Positions 1 through 7,981 of a DNA stretch of 64,000 nt are shown piece by piece (within the stretch, counting starts at the first letter, position 1; each line of letters begins with the position of its first letter). The translations under genes and the position numbers were made by a program. The DNA is from Aureimonas sp. SK2. GTDB lineage: Bacteria; Pseudomonadota; Alphaproteobacteria; Rhizobiales; Rhizobiaceae. The DNA lies in NCBI RefSeq assembly GCF_029813115.1, contig NZ_JAPZDS010000004.1, forward strand, positions 232,033-296,032, written 5' to 3'. The notes below the pieces were generated by a model, which ran no database searches, was not told the DNA's origin, and was given only the letters and a program-made list of their open reading frames with translations.

Positions 1-810
1 GAACGTGCCGACGCCCCGGAAGTTCAGGAAGTTGGCGTCCCCGTCGGTGCGGCCGTCGTGATAGGTCACGCGCTGCGACAGACCGCCGAGCGCGAGGCTC
101 GCCCGGTTCCAGGCGGCCTTGTAGGGGTTGCCCACCGCCTTGTCGCGCTTCACCGTCATGGCGGCGACGATCGGCGAGGCCGGGCGCGTCACGTAGGACC
201 CGTCCAGGAAGACCTGGGCCTTCGGATACATCGCGACGAGGTTGTAGACGGCGGCGAAGTCGGACGCGTAGGCGGCGGCCGCCTCGCGGTTCGTGTCCGG
301 CGTGTCGACGATGCCGAGGCAGTCGATGATGATGTCGGACACGGCCGACATCGCGAGCGCCACCGGGTTCTTGGCGTTGCCGGGGCGCTGCGAGGTGAAG
401 CCGGGCTCGATGATGATGCCCGGCTCGATACCGATGTCAGCCTTGGCGTTCAGAAGGCCCCAGACGCCGGTGCGCAGGGCCGCGTCGCCAGCGACCGCGC
501 CGAGCTGCTCCTCCGGATCGGACTTGGTGGCCGCCCGCACGAAGGCGATGTCGGTGACGATCCCCTCCATGAGCATGGTGCGCACCGTGTCGTAGGCGAT
601 GCCGGGGCCGAGCTTGGCGAGCTGGACGGGGTCGTCCATCGACAGGCGGACGCACTGCCCGACCGGAAAGGCCGCCTCGTTGCCGGCGGCGATGTTGGGC
701 AGCGGCAGCGACATGCCGATGGCCGTGGAGTCCCGGACGTCGAGCGCGACCGTCGTGTTGCGCAGGTCGGAGAAGACGCGGACGCCGACGTGGTCGGTGG
801 TGTTGGACAT
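1..810 (-). CDS. phage tail sheath protein, N-terminal part (cut by window edge)
   Basis: The frame is open for 270 codons from an ATG at 810 to the window edge, with no stop. The start MSNTTDHVGVRVF and an internal stretch running through a DTPDTNREAAAAYASDF-like segment and ARPASPIVAAM-type wording (seen as TRPASPIVAAM) resemble the contractile tail sheath family (Mu gpL), which is usually near 470-500 residues, so slightly over half is present. The sheath surrounds the tail tube and contracts on infection. It follows the fibre and small-protein genes and has its own late promoter at 847-894, with the start 37 nt downstream of the -10-like hexamer. Confidence 0.82.
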   Translation of the reverse strand, partial: MSNTTDHVGVRVFSDLRNTTVALDVRDSTAIGMSLPLPNIAAGNEAAFPVGQCVRLSMDDPVQLAKLGPGIAYDTVRTMLMEGIVTDIAFVRAATKSDPEEQLGAVAGDAALRTGVWGLLNAKADIGIEPGIIIEPGFTSQRPGNAKNPVALAMSAVSDIIIDCLGIVDTPDTNREAAAAYASDFAAVYNLVAMYPKAQVFLDGSYVTRPASPIVAAMTVKRDKAVGNPYKAAWNRASLALGGLSQRVTYHDGRTDGDANFLNFRGVGTF

Positions 811-825
811 GCAGGAAGGCTCCGC

Positions 826-845
826 GGGCTGACACGTGTCATCGC
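826..845. promoter_or_regulatory. degenerate copy of the late-promoter dyad in the sheath 5' leader
   Basis: The site reads GGGCTGACA CG TGTCATCGC. Its inner 12 bases TGACACGTGTCA are a perfect palindrome, while the outer part departs from the three perfect dyads at 875, 15963 and 23476. It lies just downstream of the -10-like hexamer of the sheath promoter, about where transcription would start, and no TAG hexamer lies 22 nt after it. It could be a second activator site, a site that blocks or tunes the start, or a decayed duplicate. Confidence 0.45.
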
Positions 846-846
846 C

Positions 847-894
847 AACCTACGGTCGCGCATGCGGGAAGAGCGGGCTGACAGGTGTCAGCCC
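847..894 (-). promoter_or_regulatory. late promoter before tail sheath gene
   Basis: On the minus strand a dyad with 9-bp arms (GGGCTGACA, 2 nt, TGTCAGCCC; 875-894) is followed by exactly 22 nt and then TAGGTT (852-847). The same arrangement is found at 15935-15982 and 23448-23495. In Mu the Mor/C family proteins bind dyads just upstream of middle and late promoters that have a poor -35, so this is probably the binding site for the Mor-like protein encoded at 23503-23910. Confidence 0.72.
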
Positions 895-955
895 CGCGCG
901 GGAAATTTCGAGGGGACGCGCCATCGTGCCCGCTGCGGCCGGGCGGGGCAATCCT

Positions 956-1207
956 TCAAAGGCGGTTGGAAGGCTCTTTGCGCGCCTGCCATTTCCGCTT
1001 GAGCCAGCCGTAGGGCTTGCCCAGCACGATCACGCCGGCCGCCATCGCGACGCCCATCAGCGGCCAGACGTGCCCGACGCAGGATCCGAGCGCCAGGTGG
1101 CTCGCGAGGTCCAGCGCCGAGGCGTCGTGCGCCGCGCAGCAGGCCGACCAGTCCAGGCCGAACAGGCGGTCCGGCCAGAGGGAGCAGTGGTCTACCGGGC
1201 CGGCCAC
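956..1207 (-). CDS. small phage membrane protein with a CCxxHD phospholipase-like motif
   Basis: 83 residues. The N-terminal half contains CSLWPDRLFG followed by DWSACCAAHD, which resembles the calcium-site and catalytic CCxxHD signature of phospholipase A2-like proteins found in some phages. The second half has one hydrophobic segment (about residues 47-64) and a basic tail rich in K and R. It overlaps the 3' end of the gene at 1192-1752 by 16 nt, so it is probably co-translated as the last gene of the tail-fibre unit before the sheath promoter. Function is unproven; a role in envelope penetration or lysis would fit. The usual second Asp-Cys-Tyr helix of the enzyme family is not obvious. Confidence 0.6.
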   Translation of the reverse strand: MAGPVDHCSLWPDRLFGLDWSACCAAHDASALDLASHLALGSCVGHVWPLMGVAMAAGVIVLGKPYGWLKRKWQARKEPSNRL

Positions 1208-1752
1208 GTCTCGAAGACCTCGTCCGCCTGCGCCTGGGAGATGTGGCCGAGAGCCACCATGGCCCCGATACCCTGCCGGGTCGACGGATGGTCGCGCTGT
1301 ATCTGGCTGTAGAACCGATCGAGAGCGAACCAGAAGTCGGTCATCTGGGGATCGTCGGAGGCCGCGCGGATCTGCGCGACGGTGGCGCCGGTCGACAGCA
1401 CCAGGTCGAGGAACTCGCCCTTGCCGAGGACCTCGGGAACGGGAGGGGTTAGGGCCGGCAGCGCAGCGATCTCCTCGGCCGTGAGATCGCGTAGGTTCGG
1501 GACGGCCGCGACCGTGCGCGCCTCGGCGTCGAGGGTCAGGGCGTAGCTGCCGTCCTCGATGCGGGCACGCGGATCGAACGCGACCGGCTCGATCGCGACC
1601 GGCCAGTACCCCACCCCTGCGAACTGAGCCGGCACCGGATCGAGCGCCTTCGGCAGATCGGCGAGAGCCGTCGTGGTAAGGTTCTCGATCTCAAATGGCA
1701 ACGGTGCCGGCTGCGACGCCGCGAGGGTCTTCAGGTCGACTCGTGCGAACAC
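1192..1752 (-). CDS. phage protein downstream of tail-fibre genes, possible fibre assembly protein
   Basis: 186 residues, starting with MFARVDLKTLAA. There is no signal peptide or membrane segment. The C-terminal half (FLDLVLSTGATVAQIRAASDD and following) resembles the DUF4376-like or tail-fibre-assembly type domains that accompany phage fibres, with a helical end rich in aromatic residues. It sits 3 nt from the glycine-rich fibre gene upstream and overlaps the small CCxxHD gene downstream. The assignment to fibre assembly rests mostly on position and is tentative. Confidence 0.55.
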   Translation of the reverse strand: MFARVDLKTLAASQPAPLPFEIENLTTTALADLPKALDPVPAQFAGVGYWPVAIEPVAFDPRARIEDGSYALTLDAEARTVAAVPNLRDLTAEEIAALPALTPPVPEVLGKGEFLDLVLSTGATVAQIRAASDDPQMTDFWFALDRFYSQIQRDHPSTRQGIGAMVALGHISQAQADEVFETWPAR

Positions 1753-1755
1753 TTT

Positions 1756-2517
1756 TCAGTCTCCTCTCATGTAGGCGAACCCGCTTGTGCCTGAGCCGCC
1801 GGAGGTCCCACTACCGGACCCCGTTGGGTCGCCTTGCCCACCGCGCCCATAGCCCTGCGACCGGTTTCCGGTGCCAGGATTCGCAGCACCGTTCCCTGAA
1901 CCCTGCGGCCCCCCAGGCTGCCCTCCCTGAGCGCCCCCAGCATTGGGGCCGAACCCTCCTGGGAAAGACACGACCGTCCCGGTCACCTGTGCCGCCTGGA
2001 CTGCCCCGCTCAGGGATCCGCTAGAGGTCTGACCATTCGGAAGAGAGGCAACTCCTCCCTGCCCGCCCGAGACGTTGTTGACGGTGCCGCCGTACCCGCC
2101 TCGAGCATCAGCAAGGAGCGTCTCCGCCCCGCTGGCATCGGTCATGAACAGCTTGGTCGTTCCCGCGACCATAATCTGTGGGTTTTGTCCGTAGACTCCC
2201 CCAGGAACCGGCTGACCGATCAAGACCCCGATCACACAGGGTCCAGTCACAACTCCAGTGAAGGTCGTGCAGGCTCCACCGCCACCGGGCCCACCGCCAG
2301 TGCCATAACCACCGCCGGCGCCCGGCCCTCCGGGGCCGTATAGCTCGGCGTAGAGGTTGATGCTCTGGCCTGCGGCGAGGACGATAAGACTGTCGGTGTT
2401 CTCGTTGGCAACGGCGAAGCCTGACTCCGCCTGCTTCACGAACTTCGCAAGAACTCCGCCTCCGCTCTCAGCCTTGGATACGAGGCCTCGGGAGCCGGTC
2501 TCTGACATGCCGCGCAT
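1756..2517 (-). CDS. glycine-rich tail tip / fibre protein (paralogue 1)
   Basis: 253 residues. After about 60 ordinary residues the chain is very rich in Gly, Ser, Asn, Gln and Pro, with blocks such as GGPGGGG and GGQPGGPQGSGNG. This resembles glycine-rich adhesins at tail-fibre tips (polyglycine II sandwich type, as in S16-like gp38) that determine host range. It starts MRGM like the next gene upstream (2524-3249), and the pair appears to be a tandem duplication that has diverged. It is less GC-rich than its neighbours, as expected for fast-evolving receptor-binding genes. There is no enzyme motif. Function is inferred from composition and position. Confidence 0.62.
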   Translation of the reverse strand: MRGMSETGSRGLVSKAESGGGVLAKFVKQAESGFAVANENTDSLIVLAAGQSINLYAELYGPGGPGAGGGYGTGGGPGGGGACTTFTGVVTGPCVIGVLIGQPVPGGVYGQNPQIMVAGTTKLFMTDASGAETLLADARGGYGGTVNNVSGGQGGVASLPNGQTSSGSLSGAVQAAQVTGTVVSFPGGFGPNAGGAQGGQPGGPQGSGNGAANPGTGNRSQGYGRGGQGDPTGSGSGTSGGSGTSGFAYMRGD

Positions 2518-2523
2518 GGGGCC

Positions 2524-3249
2524 TCATTTGAAGGTTATCTTGACTTCGCCACGAGCGCCGAGGCCGGGGCCATACGATGTGCCGACAGGATAGTCGTAGC
2601 CACCACCACCACCGCCGCCTGGGACGCTACCGGGACCGCCGCCCTGGCCTCCGTATGGGGGGCCGGGATTCCCCGGATACGATCCAGCACCCTGACCGCC
2701 ACCACCACCGCCGCGTCCTCGACCGGAGTCGACCGACTGACCACTAGCGTTGAGCTTCGTTGCGTAGCCACCGTTGCCGCCGTAGACAGAGCTCTGGACA
2801 CTGGAGGCACCACCACCACCCGCTCCTGCGCCGTCGAGTGTATTACCTCCACTCTGACCGGACCCGCCCCCGACGTCAGGGCCCGAGAGCCCACCGGCAC
2901 CTCCAGACTCAGTGACCTCGTTCGCTGTCGACCAGAGCTGCTCGCCGTTTACCTGAGCTGTGGTGTGGGCGCCATTGGTCTGGCCGACACTGATGGAGAT
3001 GGTCTTGTGCGAGGCCTTGAGGCGCAGTGTCTTGCGCAGAAGACGACCGCCAACTCCGCCTCGCCCTCCCTGGCTATTCCTCACACCATCGAATCCAGCC
3101 TGGACCATGTCCAGCTGGACCTCGCGTGCCCCAGCCGGGATGCGGATGCGACCCGACGCACCAACGAAGATCGTGAACGACTTGAACGACCCACCGCCAC
3201 TGGCTCGGGGGGATGGGCCGAGGCCCCCGACCTTCGCCATGCCGCGCAT
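2524..3249 (-). CDS. glycine-rich tail tip / fibre protein (paralogue 2)
   Basis: 241 residues. An N-terminal folded part (about 1-110) includes a beta-rich segment FTIFVGASGRIRIPAGAREV of the type seen in phage proteins that carry Gly-rich tails. The rest is dominated by GG and GGGGGG runs. It shares the MRGM start and overall plan with 1756-2517. It overlaps the upstream gene at 3249 by one base. Probably a receptor-recognition protein at the fibre end; the alternative is a structural linker. Confidence 0.62.
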   Translation of the reverse strand: MRGMAKVGGLGPSPRASGGGSFKSFTIFVGASGRIRIPAGAREVQLDMVQAGFDGVRNSQGGRGGVGGRLLRKTLRLKASHKTISISVGQTNGAHTTAQVNGEQLWSTANEVTESGGAGGLSGPDVGGGSGQSGGNTLDGAGAGGGGASSVQSSVYGGNGGYATKLNASGQSVDSGRGRGGGGGGQGAGSYPGNPGPPYGGQGGGPGSVPGGGGGGGYDYPVGTSYGPGLGARGEVKITFK

Positions 3250-3659
3250 CAGAAGTTCTCGAGGTCGCCCGTGAAGGCGATGCCGGCCGCAAGTGCGACG
3301 CCGATGCCGACCCAGATCTGCTCGTTCGGCTCGAACCCCAGAGGCTCGGCGAACGTCAGACCGAAGTCGGCCTTCGGGAAGCCCGTCGAGGTCGCGGTCA
3401 CCGAATAGCTCGCATAGGTAATGGCATCGCAGAGATGGAGTGTGACGCCGTCGCTCGAACGGTAGAGCTGGAGCTGGGTTGCCGAGATGTTGGCGGCGCG
3501 TGCAATGGCGGTCAGGCGGCGGAGAAGACCGCCCTCGGAGCCAACAGTTCCCAAGAGGACGGCGTTGGCGTTGTCGGCATAGGTTGTCTTCGCTGCCGTG
3601 CAGACTGCCCGGAGGGTCTTCTTGTTCTGGGCGAAGGGCGCCTCGAAGGTCTTGGGCAT
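3249..3659 (-). CDS. phage tail-associated protein of unknown function
   Basis: 136 residues beginning MPKTFEAPFAQNKKT. It is predicted globular, with alternating hydrophobic strands and no signal peptide; the hydrophobic stretch near the end (IWVGIGVALAAGIAF) is more likely buried strand or helix than a membrane anchor. It lies one base after the fibre-like gene 3661-4164 and overlaps the next by one base, inside the tail-fibre cluster. I do not recognise the family. Confidence 0.6.
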   Translation of the reverse strand: MPKTFEAPFAQNKKTLRAVCTAAKTTYADNANAVLLGTVGSEGGLLRRLTAIARAANISATQLQLYRSSDGVTLHLCDAITYASYSVTATSTGFPKADFGLTFAEPLGFEPNEQIWVGIGVALAAGIAFTGDLENF

Positions 3660-3660
3660 G

Positions 3661-4164
3661 TCAGCGGACTCCGGAATAGGCGATGGCGCGGGCGATCAGC
3701 CGGGCTCGCGAGGGGAAGGCGGTTTCGATGGCGGTGACGCGGTCCGTGACCGCGCCGAGCGCGGCCGTGGACGCCTTGCCCCCGAGCGCGGTGTTGAGCG
3801 ACGACACGGCCGCCTCCAGCTCCGCCTTGGTCGCCCGCAGCCCGAGGGCCGCGAGGATCTGGTCGATCACGTCCGGGTTGTCGTTGAAGGCGGCGGCCAG
3901 TTCCTGGACGGTGTCCAGCGCCGCCGGCGCCGAGCCGATCAGCGCGGCGAAGCGCGCCGCGATCTGCGTCTCCACCTCGGCGGCGGTGACCGTCGAGGCG
4001 AGAAGCCCGTCGATCAGGAGGAACGAGGCGGCGATCCGCTCCAGCTCGATCCGGCCGTTGTTCTGGAAATGCGGCAGGAACAGCCCGCCCGGCGAGCGTC
4101 GGTCGTGGCGCACGGAGGCAAGGATTGCCTCCGGCGCCGGCTGGGTCACGACTTCGGTCGCCAT
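3661..4164 (-). CDS. tail-fibre-like phage protein
   Basis: 167 residues. The ATG at 4164 is chosen because it lies just after the stop of the DUF4815 gene. The middle carries ALDTVQELAAAFNDNPD, a motif common in phage tail fibre and tail-repeat proteins, followed by a heptad-like helix (residues about 110-150) that could form a trimeric coiled coil. It is probably the shaft or a connector of the fibre, linked to the DUF4815 protein and the glycine-rich tip proteins on either side. Confidence 0.6.
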   Translation of the reverse strand: MATEVVTQPAPEAILASVRHDRRSPGGLFLPHFQNNGRIELERIAASFLLIDGLLASTVTAAEVETQIAARFAALIGSAPAALDTVQELAAAFNDNPDVIDQILAALGLRATKAELEAAVSSLNTALGGKASTAALGAVTDRVTAIETAFPSRARLIARAIAYSGVR

Positions 4165-4166
4165 CG

Positions 4167-7100
4167 TCAGAGCTCCGTCGCGCGCTGGCGCAGTTGCCGG
4201 ACGGCCGGGCGGAAGCGCGGCGTGCCGGTCAGGGTGATGCGGGTCCGCGCCTCGGGTGCGCCGTAGGGGCTTTCGAGGTGCTCGCGCTCGACCCAGCCGT
4301 CGCCGAGCGCCCGCGAGGACGCGGCCGCCTGGAGATCCCAAGCACCGGGCCCGCCGATCTCCAACGCCACCGTGGACGTCCCCGGCGTGTTGGTCTCCAC
4401 CACCGTGCGCAGCTTCACGTTGCCGGCCGTCAGGTCGATCGCGTTCGCCTCCGAGACGTAGCTCGCGCTCGGCTTCAGCCGGCCCCAAATGACCTGGACC
4501 TCCGGCATGACGATCGGCGAAAGCGTCGCGGTGCCGGTCAGGATCATGTCGAGCTGGACCGTCTCCGTCAGGTACTCCTCGAAGCTGACGGCCGTGTTCG
4601 GCTCGAAGAAGATCGCCTCGCCGTTGGCGCGTGTCAGGCGGATGCGCACGCGGGTCTGGGTGGTCGGCGCGTCAACCAGGAGCGCGACGATCGCGTCCGA
4701 GATGCCGTCGGGATGGATCTGCGACAGGTCGTGGCTGCCGAGCGAGACGGTGCGGGTCAGCGACGTGTAGCGTGCCGCCATGATCTCGTGCGTCAGGTCC
4801 GTGTCGGGCTGCGCCTTCCACGTCACGCCGTTCGAGCCGTCGGCGAAGTCGCCGAGCGCCGGGTTGGCGCGGATCCACTCCTGCCGGCGGCGGTCGAAGC
4901 CGCGCGGGGCGTTCGGGTCGCTCTGGTCGCCGAGCTGCGCCACCGCCACCGAATGCTCGGCGTCGTCGGTCAGAAGCGCGATCCAGCGCCAGGAGTTCGC
5001 CGGCACGGTCGTCAGGATGCGGAAGTCGATCTCGGTCCAGTTGCCGGGCTTCACGACGTCCGGGTCGCCCAGCGTGAACGTGCCCGGCGTCGAGCCCTCG
5101 GCGTGGGTGATCGAGCCCGGCAGGCCTCCGTCCATGTCGCGCATCTCCAGGACGACATGGTTGGTCGGGTCGCCCCGCTTGGAGAACTCCACCCGCACGC
5201 CCGTGATCTGCCGCATCTCGTCGAGCACGAAGCTCTGCGCCACCGGGTCGATCGTCACCGCCACCGTGTGGGTGTGCGAGGACGTGTGGTAGTGGTTGAT
5301 CGTCAGCGTGCCCTGGCCGACGAAGCTCGTCGCCCCGCGCGAGCCGCCCTTGCCGAAGACCTGGACGAGCTTGGTGCCGGCCGGAACGCTCGCCGGGATC
5401 GTGAACGACCCCGTCAGGATGCCCTGATCGTTCGCTTCCTTCGTGCCCGTCATCGACGCGGTCACGTCGATGCCGTCGAACAGGATGCGATCAAGGTCCT
5501 CGCCCGGACCCATCAGACGGCCGGTCACCTCCACCGTGATCTGCCGCAGGAACGGCAGATCGGTGGTCGAGCTCGTCACGCTGGTGGACGACGAGGACGA
5601 GGACGAGACGCTGGTGGTGCCGTATTCCGGCGTGCCGACGAGATCCGGCCGGTAGGAGAACTCCTGGGCGAAGCTCGACGAGGACGAGGAGCTGCTCGTC
5701 TCCTGCGTCTCGTTCCAGCGGTCCACCGCCGGGTTGAGCGACAGCGCCATCGGCAGCGGCGCGAAGTTGAGATAGGCGTTGATCTTCCGCGAGAGCGTGC
5801 GGAAGGGCTGCGAGATGACGGCTTCCTTCACGAAGGGCAGCGTGATCGGCGCCCGGCCGACATCGATGCGCCGCGCGAAGCCCTGGACGGGCAGCATCAG
5901 GAAGCCGCCGGCGACCGCCGCGTCCTGCGCGATGCCGAGATCTCGCTGGCGATCGTCGCGGAACGGATCGACGAACGAGCCGCGGCGCGACGCCGGATCG
6001 CGCTCCTGGATGTCGCGCTCCAGCGAAACGAGGCTGACGAGGTCGGAGAGGCTGCGGAAGTCGCGCAGGAAGGCGCGCACCTCGGCCTCCAGCACGCGGC
6101 GCTGGTCGACGTCCTCGACCACGGGCGGGATGCCCCAGAGGTTGCGGATGCGCACGAGCGGCGCCAGCGGCGCCGGGCACGGCGGCGGATAGGGATTGAG
6201 CTTGGAGCTGATCCCTTCGATGTAGTTGACCTCGCCGTCGAGGTTGATCGCGAGGATGTCGATCCTCGGCAGCTTGTAGCGGTAGCTGACGATGACCGGC
6301 TGCCCCTCGACCGCCGCCTCGAGCTTGATGGCCTGGCGCCTGATCTCCTGCGGCACCACCGTCGCCGTGTGGCGATAGACGACCGTCACGCTCGACCCCG
6401 GCGCGGGCTCGGCCCCGGCCGGCGCCCACGAGATGCCGTCGCCCTGCTTCACCCAGGACGTCGTCTCGGCGTAGTTCGTGCCGCCGGTGAAGGTGCGGGT
6501 GCCGGGGTTCCAGACGCCGCCGGCGTTCACCGCCATGATCGCGTAGACCGGCGTGTCCGGCAGCGCGTCGGTGCCGCCGGCGAGCTGGTGCGTCAGGGTG
6601 CGCACCACCTCCTTCGTCACCGTCACGGTCTGGACGCTGTCGATCGGCCCGTTGTTCAGCGCGACGACGCCGCCGGCCGGGTAGAAGTGGCCCTCGCCGT
6701 TGACCTGGACGAGTTCCGGGTTCTCGACGCGGCGGAAACGCTGGTCGGTCGAGCGGGCGACGCGGCGCCCCTCGGCCCGCAGCACGCCGGCCGAGATGAT
6801 GAAGCTCTGCGCGCCCGTGACCGCGTCGAAGCCGGCGGGCGTGACCTGGAACCCTTCCGCGATATGGCTGCCATGGGTCTCGCGCAGGTGGCGCTCCACC
6901 AGCAGCTCGGCGATGTCGTTGGACGGCGGCGTGCGCTCGTTCGGGATCTGCCCGTCGATCAGCGTGTGGATCGGATAGAACGGATCGCCGGACCGGGCCC
7001 AGCTCGCCTCGTAGCGCAGGCGCGCCGACAGGACCTCGCCCTGGCTGGCGATGCTCGGCACGATGCCCTTCAGTTCGGGATCCTGCGACGCCTCGATCGT

Positions 7101-7475
7101 GCGGCCGACGACGGTGATGCCGATCGGCACGGTCCCGACCATCGGCACGCCGGTGAGCGTGGCGGCCGGCACCTCGTGCATGTAGCCGCCGGCCCAGACG
7201 CGGGCGGCGCCGACGCGCACGGTCCCGGCGTTCTGGTCGATGACGATCGTGCCGCCCTCGCGCAGCGAGATGGGCCCGAAGGAGTTGTCGCCGACGTCCG
7301 CCAGGCGCTCGAAGATGATCTCCTGCGCCTCGTTGTGCTCAGCCGACTCCACGAACTGGCGGCCGAGATAGAGGATCTGGGCGAAGCGCTTCTTGATGTA
7401 CGCCGCGCCGGACCGGTCGGTGCCGTCCGCGTTCTTCCCGTCGCGCCGGCGGCTGAAGTAGTTCGCGAGCGCCAT
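4167..7475 (-). CDS. large DUF4815-type tail protein
   Basis: 1102 residues, the longest phage protein here. The N-terminus (MALANYFSRRRDGKN, then a segment on file-like FAQILYLGRQFVESAEHNE) resembles DUF4815 proteins of contractile-tailed phages. Near residues 580-640 there are two runs of serine (SSSSSSSSS and SVSSSSSSSTS), which look like flexible linkers between an N-terminal virion-attachment part and C-terminal beta-rich domains. It overlaps the gene at 7475-7981 by one codon (ATGA) and is followed by the fibre cluster. A baseplate-to-fibre adaptor is the likely role. Confidence 0.72.
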   Translation of the reverse strand: MALANYFSRRRDGKNADGTDRSGAAYIKKRFAQILYLGRQFVESAEHNEAQEIIFERLADVGDNSFGPISLREGGTIVIDQNAGTVRVGAARVWAGGYMHEVPAATLTGVPMVGTVPIGITVVGRTIEASQDPELKGIVPSIASQGEVLSARLRYEASWARSGDPFYPIHTLIDGQIPNERTPPSNDIAELLVERHLRETHGSHIAEGFQVTPAGFDAVTGAQSFIISAGVLRAEGRRVARSTDQRFRRVENPELVQVNGEGHFYPAGGVVALNNGPIDSVQTVTVTKEVVRTLTHQLAGGTDALPDTPVYAIMAVNAGGVWNPGTRTFTGGTNYAETTSWVKQGDGISWAPAGAEPAPGSSVTVVYRHTATVVPQEIRRQAIKLEAAVEGQPVIVSYRYKLPRIDILAINLDGEVNYIEGISSKLNPYPPPCPAPLAPLVRIRNLWGIPPVVEDVDQRRVLEAEVRAFLRDFRSLSDLVSLVSLERDIQERDPASRRGSFVDPFRDDRQRDLGIAQDAAVAGGFLMLPVQGFARRIDVGRAPITLPFVKEAVISQPFRTLSRKINAYLNFAPLPMALSLNPAVDRWNETQETSSSSSSSSFAQEFSYRPDLVGTPEYGTTSVSSSSSSSTSVTSSTTDLPFLRQITVEVTGRLMGPGEDLDRILFDGIDVTASMTGTKEANDQGILTGSFTIPASVPAGTKLVQVFGKGGSRGATSFVGQGTLTINHYHTSSHTHTVAVTIDPVAQSFVLDEMRQITGVRVEFSKRGDPTNHVVLEMRDMDGGLPGSITHAEGSTPGTFTLGDPDVVKPGNWTEIDFRILTTVPANSWRWIALLTDDAEHSVAVAQLGDQSDPNAPRGFDRRRQEWIRANPALGDFADGSNGVTWKAQPDTDLTHEIMAARYTSLTRTVSLGSHDLSQIHPDGISDAIVALLVDAPTTQTRVRIRLTRANGEAIFFEPNTAVSFEEYLTETVQLDMILTGTATLSPIVMPEVQVIWGRLKPSASYVSEANAIDLTAGNVKLRTVVETNTPGTSTVALEIGGPGAWDLQAAASSRALGDGWVEREHLESPYGAPEARTRITLTGTPRFRPAVRQLRQRATEL

Positions 7476-7981
7476 CAGAGCCTCTCGAAGAAGTTGCGCG
7501 CGTAGTGGCCGCCGTCCTGGAGGACATGGCGATCGTCCCAGCGGACGTGGAGAAGGTCGCCGAGCGACAGGACGGCGGCGGGCGGCACGATCACGGCGCC
7601 CGGTGCAACGGAAGGGTCGATCACCGGATTGATGAAGAGGCCGACCTCCCGGAGCGGCTCGCCGGCAAAGGCGCCAACCGGCAGCGACAGCCGCGAGCGC
7701 ACGTAGCGGGTCGGCTCGGCCGAGATCGAGTAGCGCCCGCCGTCGTCGTCGTAGATCGCGCCGTTGAGGTCGGGCACCACGAAATCGACGATCGTCGGCC
7801 GGGCGTAGCCGAACGGGTCGAGGACATCCTCGACGTCCAGCAAGGGCGCCGGCGGGTTCGGCTGCGTCCACTGCCCGTCCCAGGCCGGGTTCCCGCGCGA
7901 CAGGACGAACAGGAACGACGAGGCGCGAGCCAGGGCGGCGAGCGCCCTGCGACCGGAGAGAGGCATCAGATCAGCGCTCAT
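7475..7981 (-). CDS. phage tail protein of unknown function
   Basis: 168 residues, starting at the ATG at 7981 that overlaps the stop of tail protein I. It contains a region with conserved-looking glycines (FVVPDLNGAIYDDDGG and VGAFAGEPLREVGLF) that is probably beta-rich. There is no membrane segment; the hydrophobic ASSFLFVL near the start is short. It sits between tail protein I and the DUF4815 protein with ATGA overlaps on both sides, so it is almost certainly a baseplate or fibre-attachment component. Family not recognised. Confidence 0.65.
   Translation of the reverse strand: MSADLMPLSGRRALAALARASSFLFVLSRGNPAWDGQWTQPNPPAPLLDVEDVLDPFGYARPTIVDFVVPDLNGAIYDDDGGRYSISAEPTRYVRSRLSLPVGAFAGEPLREVGLFINPVIDPSVAPGAVIVPPAAVLSLGDLLHVRWDDRHVLQDGGHYARNFFERL

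Noticed and set aside
2560..2840. Repetitive-looking GC-rich DNA in the fibre genes, considered as a tandem repeat or CRISPR-like array
   Set aside because: The repetition is only glycine codons; there are no regularly spaced direct repeats with unique spacers. No CRISPR array is seen in the window.
4125..7505. Very long + strand open frame (over 1100 codons) opposite the DUF4815 gene
   Set aside because: Arg/Asp-rich composition typical of an antisense reading of GC-rich genes. The minus frame has recognisable tail-protein features and ATGA junctions.
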